This document shows, piece by piece, positions 52,808-64,000 of a DNA stretch of 64,000 bases (position 1 is its first letter; each line of letters begins with the position of its first letter). Position numbers and translations under genes: made by a program. Origin of the DNA: Phycomyces blakesleeanus NRRL 1555(-) (lineage: Eukaryota > Mucoromycota > Mucoromycetes > Mucorales > Phycomycetaceae); the NCBI RefSeq assembly GCF_001638985.1, contig NW_017265136.1, forward strand, positions 2,958,150 through 3,022,149, read 5' to 3'. The notes under the pieces are model-generated. The model was given only the letters and a program-made list of their open reading frames with translations, ran no database searches and was not told the DNA's origin.

Positions 52808-53423
52808 ATCGTTATTTTGTTTATAAAGTGAATATAGTACTTTAATGATTTTTATTGATTGTGTTGAATGATGTGAGGTGAAGTGGTAAAATATAATCAG
52901 GCGGTATTGTCAAGATGAGAAGCACTTAATATATAAATAAAAGGAAAAAGAAAAAGACAAAATCAAAAATCAAAATAATAAATTATTATTTTATTTTATT
53001 TTATTTTATTATAAAGCCAATTAATAAAAAAAATATATATACAAAGCAATTATTTAATTATATAACCCGGATTGTTTTATCCTTGTTTTTTTTTATTGGA
53101 AATTATAATACTAATATTAGCAAGAATATGTATTAAAGGCTAAGAAAATGGTAAATGTCAGGTATTAAATATATAAGTTTTTTTGTCTTTTATATTATTG
53201 ATAAAAGCAAGAGAAATAAATAATGGTTTTTACTATTTGTTAATAGTTAAAAAAACTGGTAATATAATTTACTATTGCTCTTTTAAATACTTAATAAAGA
53301 AGTATTGTTAAAACTAAATAAGAATACAGAGATAAATAAAGCTAAACCTTTTTACAGTCAAAAAAACTCATATTATAATTATTTATACTGGTAACCTAAA
53401 TAGTTGTTATTTTTTTTTGTTTT
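52808..53423. other. spacer between convergent genes of element 3
   Basis: 617 bp, AT-rich, with (ATTTT)n near 52985. This spacer is longer than the 152 and 119 bp spacers of elements 1 and 2. No gene is seen; it presumably holds both 3' UTRs. Confidence 0.6.
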
Positions 53424-56400
53424 TTATGTGACTACTTTTCTAGGCAGTGGAATAACCAGATGCTTTTGCGTCCCACTCTGCATTTTATGCGTAGTCAACG
53501 CAAAGCACGAATGCAGATGATGCACTGGAACAATGCACGAAGCATCTTCTTCCATAAATCCCTTGTCCCACGACTGCAGACCTTGATCAGCTAATGGCTG
53601 ATGACTACTTGAATGGTAGGCGGGAAACCATTTAATGAATGCAAACGTTGACACTCTTTTGACTCCACCGATCTTGATGGTATAAGTAAATAAATACTCT
53701 ATTTGACCAGGGAATTCAGATACATTGTCATTTGTTCTCTCAAGAAACAATACCCTCACAAAAGACCCGCGCTTCTTCTTTTCACCACTGCAGTACTCTT
53801 GCCCCAGCAACGAAATCTTCTTCACCTTTTGAATCCGATTGTTCACAAATACATCCTCACCAATTGGGATTCTCCCTACCACACAGAAGGAAACACTTGT
53901 ACTCTGGTAAGCCTTGACATAGAATTCAAATAACCACTGATAGTAATCATCCTTCATCATAGTCAAAGGCTGCAACTTGATTGGCAATGTGGTTGGGGGC
54001 AAGGCCTCACTTCCGGTAACATTGTACCATGGATTTGTAGCAGCTTGCTGGAACATTGCTAAGCTAAATGGCAACGCAGGAGGGTGGCCAGCATCCAAAT
54101 TCAAGGGAGAAGAGCTGTCAGAATTTGATTTTACTTGGGCAACCCCCTCAAGGAACTCTATCAGTGGTGATGAAAGATTGGTAGAATACGCTCGAAGAAA
54201 GCTACCAATGAATGCTTTCTCCAGGAAGACTCTCATGAAGGTGACCTCAAGACCATTGCAACAGTTCGTCTTGATGTTCTTCAACTTGCCATTGTATCTC
54301 TTGAAGCTATACAGCCAGAATGCGTATACTGGACCAAAGTTAAGCATTGACTCACGCAAGTGCATATGCAAGTGCATATTTGGCGTGATGCTGCTCTCTC
54401 CATAAAGAGTCTCACACTCTTTTCCAAATTCTCTAAGGAGCTGGTATGCACTGTCAATTTCTGAATATGTGACTGAAGGACCGGTCAACTTTCGGCATGC
54501 TTTTACAAAGAGAGTCCAGTTTTTATAGTCGTCTTCAGGCAAAGCGTCTTTTAGTACCACCAACGAATAAATCAGACACCACGATTGCCACTCGTCTGCC
54601 TTCATATACGGGAAACCAGATTCGATCTTTGTTGATAAAATGGCATACCCAGGAGGAACAAGAATACCATCTGCAAGACGTTGCATACGGATGAGAACAG
54701 CAGTTGGGAGATACCTCAGGTCTTTCCAAACACTGATCATACGCTTTGCTGTCCCAAGAAACAAATTGTGCATGGGATCAACAATCGTGCATCGGAAGGG
54801 ATCAAAGTAGTGTAGGCAATGCAACTCGGAAAAATGGGTGCCATGCTGCTTCTCCAAAACAGCTCTCTCTGCATCAGATTCTGCGCAGAACCACATCTCA
54901 GCTTCGGTTGCATTTTCCTCTATTGTTCGGGAGACCCAGTTCTCATGATCGAATCCAGAATAATTGATCTTACTTGTTCCAGCAACAACAGTGAAATGAC
55001 GCTTGCATATGTGACAGGCGTTTGTACTTGCAAATCCTGTAAATCCAGCAGTCTTTCTTGCAGCAGGTATGTCGCAAGCAACACACATAAGAGCAGCGCG
55101 GATACTAGTACCATTGGGGAACTCTGGAGTTTTCATAGTTATGCTGCCGTATAACTCTACCAGCTCGTCTACCAGAGGTTCCAAGAAGTTGTTCATCTGG
55201 TCGATCTTCGCTTCCTTTGGACCAGGCATGACACCGACAAGGATAATGTTTTCCGGCTTCATTCTTTCTTCCCTAGGCAGGTTGTTCATTGACAGGTACA
55301 AGGCCCCACTTGCATGTGTACGACCCTCAAACGGTTGAAACCAATCCACATTCAATGTCAACATCAAAGATTGGTTGTAATTCACAAAAGGCTTGTCATC
55401 TTCATCAAGGAGCTCAGACCACATTGCACCATCATAGACGTCCAACAAGGTACTGTTTATGGTTTCCCTTGATCTCCATTGAACGATTTGATGCTCGAAC
55501 CCAGGTTTGGCAAAATGCTGTGCCAATGCATTCTTGAGCAAGTTGTATGGGAAAACCATGAGAGGGACGGCGCGATCAGCTTTGGTGTCAGAGAAAAGAG
55601 GATTTCCGCAGTATGTTGGTAGTGTGGTTGTGTATTTTTCGAATGTGCAATTTGGTTGGCGATTGCCTGGTAGGTAAATTGCAAAGCACTTGTTGCAGAC
55701 GGTGTATTTGACGATGCTTTTTGTCATGAAATTAAAGTCAGTCATAGTCTTTAATACATCAATGGTGAGTGGGAGATCGGTATCCTTATCAAAGGCAACA
55801 AGAAGATGGCAGAAGAATTTCAACATAGCAGTTCTACCTGCTTGAACCAAGTAAAACGCCTGAAAGATAACGCCAAATAGAGCCATGAATTGGCTTGTTT
55901 GAGACATTTCATGAATTTTCAAAGAAGCAACTACAAAGGCAAGTATTTCTGTTAATTATTTGTAACACAATTTATGTATATTTCTTTTTTAAATGTATGC
56001 ATACCAGAAGCAACCATGTCTTCAAAATCTTCAACACCGGCAACCTCAACTTTGCTCTCATCTTCAGACTCATCGCTTGAATCAGGATCGTCATTGTCAG
56101 AAGCCAATGATGTTGTCTCAACATCAGACTCTTCGAATTGAAAAATCTGGTCTTCTCTCAAAAAAGGTACACTCTGTATGGTAGTTTCGGCTGATATAAT
56201 AGAATAATTGTCTTCATCTATAGTAAAACCAGGCTATTAGCTATCTAAATTATGATTTATTAAAAAGAAATTTTATACTCACAATCAATCGATGTTTCAG
56301 ATACATCTACCCTCTCAACGTCTGTCTCTTCTTTGATAACTTCTGTATTAACTGATAATTAACAAAAAAAATATTAGATTACAATTTATCCAGTAATGCG

Positions 56401-56571
56401 CATACTACTCAAATGTCATTTACCTCGATTTTTTGGGCCAATGTCTAATAACTTATCAGCATTATTATGACACTTAAAGGTCTGTGCATTTTGCAAAATT
56501 CTACTAATTGCATTTTTGGTACATGATGAACATGTACACATAACAGTGTAGATTTTAGTTGTAGAATTCAT
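53424..56571 (-). CDS. tnp2-type transposase, intact, four exons (element 3)
   Basis: Exons 56424-56571, 56283-56351, 56005-56217 and 53424-55930 join in phase to give 978 residues without a stop. The N-terminus has a Cys cluster (CTCSSC at 12-17, CH at 34-35), then an acidic segment (about 73-143, SDNDDPDSSDESEDE). Next come a zinc-ribbon-like set (CNKC at 222, further Cys), LTLNVDWFQPF (about 335-345, probable first catalytic Asp), NIILVGVMPGPKEA, CHICKRHF (449-456), VDPMHNLFLGTAKRM (about 527-541) and NMHLHMHLRESM. It ends LVIPLPRKVVT. These are hallmarks of the tnp2/Plavaka-like DDE superfamily. It is the only fully intact large transposase in the window and may be active. Confidence 0.88.
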
Positions 56572-56599
56572 AACAGTAAGAATAATATTAATAATAATA

Positions 56600-58390
56600 A
56601 AATAATAAAGAGATGTATACTATATTTTATTTTCATCTTTTATATGTCTCTTATTTTTGTCATTAATAATGAGTTGATATATCTTGTTCACTATGTCATT
56701 GACTACATTGAGCTTACCGTCCCTATTAGTAATAATTACAAATGGATTTTGATGCAGCAACCTTTTCTTAAAAAAAGTGTGCCTGATTATTAATGGGGCT
56801 TCAATTTAATAATCACTGATATAATGGCGTAGTTTTTCTCTTTCGCGTTTTTTTAACATAACATCAATTCTCGCTCATTTTGGCAAGTGGCCTTTTTTGG
56901 ATTTTATTTTTCTTGTATTTTTTATGACATCAATTCTTGCTCTTTTTTTCAATTTTTTTTGATATACTTTCTTATTGAAAATAAGTCATATATCATACAT
57001 TATTATATTCTAATAAAAATCGGTATTTTTTGCGATGCAATAAAAATATTATTGAGTCTAAATTAGGCGCATCTGTAACAAGTTTTTCCTTCCAGAAAAA
57101 TAATTAAATACTACATTTAACATTTAATATTTTATTTTTATTTTTTATTTTTCTGCCAAGTCAATCGAAACATATATTTTTTAAGACAATTGTGCGATTT
57201 ATTGCCTAATTAATAAATATTTGTGTTTGTATCTGTGTTTATTTAATATAATCAGAAAAAATTGCGAATTCACATCTCAAGAAAAAAATATATTGAAAAA
57301 CGATGGTGTTTGAAATATTTTTCCAAATTTTGCCAAAATTCAAAAAATAAAATTCGACTGAATCCACCCTCCTTTTGCAATGCAATATATGTTGATATGT
57401 TTTTATTTTATTGATATGAAACATTAAAAGCTTTAGAAAGCTTGTTAATATAATCAAAAGATGACACTTTAGAAATAGAATATCATAGAAGAATTGATTT
57501 TTATTGATTTTTGAATGATTAGAAAAACAATTTAACTATTTAACGTCTATCACTAATACTTCTTTTACTATATATGTTTGGATAGTAGTACTTTTATACA
57601 TGTTATACCCCCATTCATTGGATAGCTTGAGAGATCTTGATGATGCAGTTTATACTACATCTTTTTATTTCATTGATTTCATGTATTCACTGCAATTTTC
57701 TTTGATTTTAAACTTCTTCAACTGAAGATAATATTATTGACATTTCCTTTAGACTCCCTTAGACTTTTTTGTGACTGCTATATTTTAAGCATATAAAATA
57801 AAAAATGAATTTATTAATAATCTCTATTAATTTATAGATATATATATGGATACTCACATGATAAGATATTTTGAAATATCTGCAATAGAATTGTCAAGAA
57901 ATAATAATGATGTTTTGATTACTAATTATTAAATAAATCAATAAAAAAGTATGGAATAAAAGTGCGGTTATCAATATATATCAAATCATTAAAACAAGTA
58001 TCTTACTTACATTTTATAGACGCAAGTTAATATGATAGGTAGTCAGATATAATCTGCGATAAAATTATATGGTACTTAAATAAAAAAATGATTAATAAGA
58101 TATTTTACTGTTGTAAAATAATTGTCATTACCTTTAACTAAACTGTAGACATATAATTAAATGTATTATATAAAGAATAAAGAAGTGTGCTTACTTTATT
58201 AAAACTAGCATTGTGAAATTTAAAAAGATAACAAGTCAACAAACTACTCATATTTTGTTCAAAAAAAATTACCTGAACATCTCAGTTACTTGCTAAAAGT
58301 ATGTTTTTTTATGAAAAACATATAGAATATGTAATAAAAGAAAATTATAGAAATATAAATGTGTTACACTATGAATGAAATTGGTGTGGC
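56600..58390. other. AT-rich non-coding stretch
   Basis: No gene is recognised on either strand; it includes the outer side of element 3, whose terminal repeat was not found. Confidence 0.5.
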
Positions 58391-58394
58391 AATA

Positions 58395-58465
58395 CTACTA
58401 ATTTTTAGAAAATTTGGTAGCTGGCCACAGTATGCTTAATTGAAAAAATTAGTGATAAATGAGTA
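58395..58465 (+). repeat. direct repeat of about 70 bp, copy 1
   Basis: Shares AATTTTTAGAAAATTTGG, CAGTATGCTTAATTGAAAAA and GTGATAAATGAG with 59723-59788. The copies are 1.33 kb apart, in the same orientation. Confidence 0.8.
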
Positions 58466-59722
58466 CTATAGGAAATGGCAGGATTTATACACTCGACCTC
58501 ATACCAAGTTACATACTTATAACTTCTGCTATTTAAAAGTCAGCTTTAAAATATCAATCTCATAACGAGTTACAAACTCGTAACTTTTATAGGTAATAGC
58601 ATTCCTGTTTTAGCTGATTAGTTTTACTTTTTGTCAAATACGATTTATGAGATTTTCTATTATTTTGCATCTAAGGCAATAAAATATTTTAAATATGGCA
58701 AATCTATATCTTTTTAGGTATTTATATTCTCTTTATGATTAGTTCACAAATGCATAATGTTTTATATTCATTTTTTTTTTATTTTTATTGATCAAAATAA
58801 TACAAGTTGAATATAAAGAAATATGAAAAGAAGAAGTATTAATTTTTATGATATTTAGTAACAGCTTAAGCTATACATTCATTAAATAATATATATATAT
58901 CTATTTTTATATGATACTTTTTACATTATTTTATCAAAAAAAGCTATTTTCAAAGTACTATGATATTGATGAAGGCATATATATTTCTTAATTGATTCTT
59001 TTAATCAAAGAGTATAAACCTGCTTTATGTTAACATTATTATATCTAATTCTTACTTTTGAAAAAACAGAAGACAGATTTTCTGCAATTCTCAAAATCTT
59101 CTGAGATCTCTAATGAGCATGCAAGCAATCTTGCCAACCAAATTGTACTTGATGCAGATATTTTTCTATCAATTCTTCTCAAGTTACTTTCTTTTGTCAA
59201 CTTTGCCAATTCATATTTTATTAATACTAGCCTTCATAGTTATTAAGTGTGTTCTTTTTAGAGATCTTTAATAATTTAGACCTTGTGAAAAGTAGAATTA
59301 TAAAAGACTTTTACAAAATAAAAAAACAACAATGCATTAAAAACTAATCACAGTCATTACTTTTTAGTGGCAAAGACTTCTTTAAGTTCAGATTATAGAT
59401 ATAAGTAATCTGTAGACCATGTTTGTCTCTTTCCTAGTTTTGCAGTCTGATAAGCAGTTTCACATACTATATTCATCTAAAACAGTCTTCTGGCTTAAAA
59501 GCAAAACAATCATATTTTAATGTCAGCCTCAGAAAACTAAAATAGGATTAGCACATATTAAACTTAGTAAGTGCATATCAGACCTTTTCAAGTTACAAGT
59601 TTTTGGCAGAAAGTTACGAGTATCAAAAAATTCTCATAGATTTTTATCCACAGTAGAGCTATGCTTGACACTAATTATAGTGTTATTGTTATACTGTATT
59701 TGCGTATAGTTCTGCCAAGAAT
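58466..59722. other. non-coding interval between direct repeats
   Basis: AT-rich. A 62-codon frame at 59058-59246 (KTDFLQFSKSSEISNEHASN) has no recognisable domain. Several AAGTTACxxxCTTG and GAGTTACAAACTCGTAACTT palindromes lie near 58510-58600 and 59585-59620. Confidence 0.4.
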
Positions 59723-59788
59723 TTGTAGAAATTTTGGTGGCTAGCCACACTATGCTTAATTGAAAAAATTGGTGATAAATGAGCTATA
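59723..59788 (+). repeat. direct repeat of about 70 bp, copy 2
   Basis: Partner of 58395-58465 with a few substitutions (TGGTGGCTAGCCACACTATG for TGGTAGCTGGCCACAGTATG). The GGCTAGCC/GCTGGCCA centre is palindromic. Confidence 0.8.
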
Positions 59789-61150
59789 TTTGCTATTAAT
59801 TATAGTGATATTGTCACTAATTAACTGAATAGTAAGGCAACATATATGATTGGCTTAGTTTCAGACAGATTAGTAATAAAAGTATGGTAGTAAATCCATA
59901 TATGGAAAAATTGGTGGTAAAAGTATTGCGGATTTTATTTTTATTCATATGCTTGCTATGCAGTAAAATATACAATAGACATATACAATAGGCTGTTTGA
60001 TATACTGTATGATATACTATATGATGTATTATATGATGTACTATACAATGGACTATACAATATAATATATGATATACTATGTCTTTCACATGGCATATAA
60101 CAATGCATATTCATATACAAGTCTAATGAAAATACTAGCAATATATCTTGTATATATACTAACTTATATATTACTTATATGAGTAATATATACCTTTAGT
60201 TATACCAGCTATAGATGACTAGACTTTTCTTTATGATTTATAATTGTTCATGGTTTTCTATTGAGACAACATTCAAGCAATCTCATTCCTGAGTTGTGTA
60301 AAGCTAAGGTAAAAAATACTATAAATATATACACTTAAAAGTGTTTTTTTTGTAATTACCTCAAGTATACTCTTTCACAGCTTTAAGTAATTGCGATTAA
60401 AGACGAAGTCCAAAAAATAAGTTAATATACAAAGTAAATACATATAGTCCAGTCAAATTACCTTTATAATTTGTTTGAATTCAAAGATTGTTTAGTAGCC
60501 ACCATGCTAAAACACAAGCCCGAAGCAATTAGAAGCACATACTTATTAATAGCTTGCCAGATAGTTTAGTATGTCCTATACAATATCAATTTAACAAGAC
60601 AATAGCTTACTTACATTGACTGTTTTTTGAGAATGGAAGTCCAGAGTATATTATATAGTAGCTGCGTAAAAAAAACTATAAAAAAATATGTTTTTTTAGT
60701 TGCATTAGTCTTTTTTTAAAATCAATGCACAATTCAAGTAATTTTATATCGAAAGTGTCTTGAAGTTTGAGTGTTGCATGTTGTTTGAATGTGATTACAT
60801 GAAAAGCAAAGGAAGAAATTAGAGGGAATGAGTCGATTTGTTATTGATTAAAAAAAGGAGATTGTAAAGAGAATTATTTTTTATTGTTGTAGAAGACGGA
60901 AATAATAGGAAGTCAAAAACAATTTAAATATGACGGCTCAACATATTTCTTTTTGGTGGTAAGAATGCCACACTACTTTCTGCCCCACCAAGACTACTTT
61001 TAAAAATATAGTTTAGTCAGTGTATTAAGTCTTATGCTTGAACAATCTATATATACCTCAACTCTTCTTCTTAAACTTCTCTGCTCAACTTTGCCTGCCT
61101 ATTTTTTTAATAAAAAAATATTAATAAAATATCTTGCATGATACTAAACT
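59789..61150. other. AT-rich non-coding stretch with ATGATATACTAT repeats
   Basis: At about 59995-60085 short units such as ATACTATATGATGTA recur. Nothing else coding or structural was recognised. Confidence 0.5.
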
Positions 61151-61159
61151 TAATATGTA

Positions 61160-61887
61160 TGATTCAGTACTTCTCTGTTTGGCATTCAGTCTTCATCACT
61201 TCTTGAAGGAGAAGAGCAGCAGCCCATTGACCTCTGCATTTATGTAAAGCAAACTAGTAGTTCAAGAAAATTAACTCCTTGAGTCTCAAGGAGGAGTACA
61301 ACTTTTGTTGACTACTCAATCTTCTCCAGTTCGTCTCAACAATACCATCTTCATGCATGATACATTGACATTGCCTTGTATACATGTGGAACTGGAGTCT
61401 AATGAGCTTCTGCTCTTCTCCGGATACATTAACATCTATTTCCCATTGCTTCTTTCACAGAAAAATTATCAGTGCATTGATTCTGGAAGTTGCACTTAGT
61501 GTCATGTTGGTTTCTGTTGGTATAACATCAAAACGAACATCAGTCATCATAGCAGAAATATATTCTACTCCTCTATTATCTAAATGATTTACTAAGTAAG
61601 ACATTCTTGCTTGTGTGACACTTTGCTCACCTATTAATAAAGTGGTTTTATAAATAAATATTATATAAAATAAAATATTATGCTTACATTATCTGTATGA
61701 AAGCTGTGCGATATGTCTTCTCTTACAAACTGTTACTGGCTGGTAACAGTTTCCACAATTTTGGCAACAGAATCCCAAATATCAGAGATTTCTTCACAAA
61801 CTACAGATTTTACTGTGCTCAGATTGATGTTTTCAGAGACGTTATTCATGTTGTAAATGTTTGTGAGAATAAAATAAAATAAAAAAA
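61160..61887 (-). pseudogene. unrecognised spliced gene, decayed
   Basis: Reading minus, exon 1 (about 61695-61885) begins MNNVSENINLSTVKSVVCEE, continues ISDIWDSVAKIVETVTSQ, then TAA and QFVREDISHSFHTDN before donor GTAAGC. After acceptor TTAATAG the frame reads SVTQARMSYLVNHLDNRG, IMTDVRFDVIPTETNM, a TGA, DVNVSGEEQKLIRLQFHMYT, QCIMHEDGIVETNWRRLSS and, after a TAG, HKCRGQWAAALLLQ. Composition is clearly protein-like and stops are in frame. No domain is recognised. It lies divergent from the tnp2-type fragment at 62124 and may be its companion gene. Confidence 0.5.
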
Positions 61888-62123
61888 ATAGGAAAAAGAA
61901 AGATAATTACTTTTAAAAATAAGAAAAAAAGAACAAAATATTGAGAACCTAAAGAAACTCATACAATTATAAGACCAATAACATTGTTTCTGACTAGCAA
62001 TAGCTTTTCTTCTTAAATTGGAAAAAATATAAAAAGCGCAGTATATAATTTATTTAAAGCTTTAGATAATAACATTTATTATATACAAATCTCTCACATT
62101 ACACACATATACTTTTTATTAAA

Positions 62124-63178
62124 ATGAACCCATCGAACAAAAGAGCAAGAAGTTTTAATGACATTTCTTCATACATTTGTGATGCGTGTAACTTGGATTG
62201 CTTTACAAGTAAACAGCTCCAGAACCACAAACGAATCCATAAACAAATACTAGTTCTGCCTTTTCTGCTGGTTCTTCTACTCATATTTCCTTGGAAGATA
62301 AAGACTTGTTATCTCTTGTAGATGACAATATAACAGAAGGTACAAATTGAGATTAATTCACCAGTAAAATTAACCTTTTGAATATTAATTATGTTTGACA
62401 AACATACTCTTTGACCCATTTCAACCAAGAACATATAAAGCATTATGTAATTTTGAAGCTGGTGATAATATCTTTACCAAGAATATCTTCACTACTTCAC
62501 AATTGTTGAGTATTAAGCTGTATGATGTTGTAACTTCATTCAATATATCTACTGAGTGCTATGGTCAGCTCATCAATCTGATGAACATGGTATTCCAAGA
62601 CCATGATAAACTCTCAAAAGATATAGTATATTCAACCAAATTATCTTGTATTATATCAAAAAGCTAACTATTGTATTAAACTCATAGAATATTTCCCAGA
62701 AATTTTCCAGGTTGGACCTGTCAATGCCCTACTCAAGAAAAAAACAGCAATAAAGGCTCACACATATGACATATGCGAGAATGTCTGTAAGCTGTATAAC
62801 AATACCTAATGCAAAGAAGAATGCCCCCACTGTGGCAGTAAAAGGTTTCTGGAACCCACAGGCGATGCCTCTACCCCTTTTGTCTCAGTGAAGACAATGA
62901 AGATGATGTCACTTAGTAATCAACTGGCTCGACTCCTTGGCAACAATAATATAAGGGAGAAACTCCATTACAGAGCAAACAGGCAGCTTATATCAAATAA
63001 GTTGTCTAATTACTTTGACAGAGAAGAGTATAGGGTCCTAAAGGCCCAGCACTTTTTCCAGTCTTCTAATAATATTGCTGTTGCTTTGTTCTTGGATAGT
63101 TTTGGAAACCAGAAAAAATCAAAATAGAAATTGACCATTGTACATGTAATGATTTTGAATTTTGATCTATCAATAAGA
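62124..63178 (+). pseudogene. tnp2-type transposase N-terminal region (element 4), truncated
   Basis: It starts MNPSNKRARSFNDIS with a C2H2 finger (YICDACNLDCFTSKQLQNHK then RIH). It continues with LLSIKLYDVVTSFNISTECY, TYDICENVCKLYNNT, ECPHCGSKRFLEP, MSLSNQLARLLGNNNIREKL and YFDREEYRVLKAQHFFQ, ending VALFLDSFGNQKKSK. A TAG at about 63125 (likely CAG) is followed by KLTIVHVMILNFDLSIR. This order (finger, YDICxxxCxxY, CPHCG, LARLL..IREKL) is common in fungal tnp2-family proteins. Frameshifts occur near 62250 and 62665. The catalytic part is absent. Confidence 0.7.
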
Positions 63179-63436
63179 TAATAGAATTAGCTTCCATCAT
63201 TAGAGACCTTGGACACATCATATAATTTTTTTTTGAAATATTTAACCATATATATAATTTTATACAATTTTATTTTTCATGTCCAAGGCTTCCATATATG
63301 GGTCAAAGTTCTGTTTACGTTATTGTTGGAGGTGTATTTTTTCTAAACTTACCAAATAGTTTTTAATACAAAGACATGACATTAAAAATCGATCTAAAAA
63401 ACATCATTGCTTTTTTATCATTTACAAATTTCAAAG
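63179..63436. other. short non-coding gap with imperfect inverted repeat
   Basis: GAGACCTTGGACACATCATA at about 63204 faces TCATGTCCAAGGCTTCC at about 63279. This may be the end of an element, or the break point that removed the transposase C-terminus. Confidence 0.35.
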
Positions 63437-63887
63437 ATGCCTTTCAACTCTCATATAAACAATATCGCAAAAGTATTGGAATTATCTGAACAAGCATTTC
63501 GTGATGACATTCTTGGAGAGACTCTTGATCAAGCTGATGATCAAACAGAAGCTCTGGAGCTGCTTCACATACAAGAGGCCAAATGCGTTGTAATTTCTCT
63601 ATGTCAACAAGATCATCTGGGCATCCACACTGTTCCAACTGAAGAGTGCAAGTGCTTGTTCAGGCTTACTTACACAGAGGTAAAAAATTAGAATTATAAA
63701 ATCTAAAAAAAAAATAACAATAAGCATATATTTAAAAAAAAATAAACAGATACAATCAATATATGTTCTTTTCAAAATGAGAGACAAAGTTTGTATTGAG
63801 AAAGGTTGTTCCACTCTGTTGTCCGTTCCTGTCACAGAGGCACTGGCAATTCAACTTCGTAAAATGTTTTTCTCTGTTGATTATTAG
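63437..63887 (+). CDS. small two-exon gene, unknown (may continue past the window)
   Basis: Exon 63437-63679 (81 codons, MPFNSHINNIAKVLELSEQA start, CQQDHLGIHTVPTEECKCLF) joins in phase 0 to exon 63750-63887, which has YVLFKMRDKVCIEKGCSTLL and ends SVDY. The donor is GTAAAA and the acceptor AAACAG. The frame is open, giving 126 residues. A further GT-AG pair (63859-63908) could replace the end of exon 2, but the phase does not then fit. Several Cys and His residues (CVVISLCQQDH, ECKC, C, C) suggest metal binding, without a recognised family. Confidence 0.4.
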
Positions 63888-64000
63888 ATTTGTTGCTGCT
63901 TTTTGGCAGGAACTCAACTGATATAAGTCGTATATCAAACCATGTGATGTGTCTACTGCATCTCAAATTTGGCAGAGTCATGATATTTGACTATTGTCAA

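Noticed and set aside
1..64000. tRNA, rRNA or host housekeeping genes
   Set aside because: None was recognised by eye on either strand; a dedicated scan would be needed to exclude tRNAs.

Overview
This 64 kb window is AT-rich eukaryotic DNA made almost entirely of transposable elements (TEs). GT-AG introns of about 50-110 bp and the mix of TE families (mariner with long repeat-rich termini, MULE, KDZ, tnp2-type, Merlin, Ty3/gypsy, LINE) suggest an early-diverging fungus, most likely Mucoromycota. The assignment is an inference from TE families; no host housekeeping gene, rRNA or tRNA was recognised.

Layout. 1-1452: 3' end of a tnp2-type element, with the last codons of its transposase and a convergent four-exon partner gene. 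2181-2625: a short spliced reading frame of unknown nature. 3480-7391: a 5'-truncated Ty3/gypsy pol with the start of its 3' LTR. 7392-18637: two copies of a large Tc1/mariner-like element joined as a palindrome with arms over 4 kb. Each copy carries a DD34E transposase and a stand-alone helix-turn-helix protein, and a second, small Tc1 element is nested in the first copy. 18773-21289: a MULE with a SWIM finger. 21288-29875: an 8.6 kb KDZ element with TIRs of about 90 bp, a decayed KDZ transposase, and an opposite-strand gene with an HMG-box-like segment. 29990-34157: a second tnp2-type element. 35838-39000: fragments of the KDZ cargo gene, a LINE and a Merlin element. 39650-44331: a MULE with G-rich termini whose spliced gene joins a FAR1/MULE/SWIM transposase to an OTU-like cysteine protease domain. 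44428-46863: another SWIM MULE. 47120-49838: a decayed Plavaka/tnp2-like transposase. 51720-56571: a third tnp2-type element, whose 978-residue transposase is intact when spliced. 56600-61150: non-coding. 61160-63887: a decayed unknown gene, a fourth tnp2-type N-terminal fragment and a small unknown two-exon gene.

Three points stand out. First, all three tnp2-type elements have the same convergent partner gene with four exons, all introns in phase 0 and a first intron of exactly 56 bp. The partner is probably a second transposition protein, as TnpA is in plant CACTA elements. Second, most dead genes decay by in-frame stop codons with no frameshift, nearly all explainable as C-to-T or G-to-A changes, as in RIP or cytosine deamination. 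Third, the mariner palindrome preserves a copy whose first catalytic Asp is Asn and a sister copy that keeps Asp but is cut by the join.
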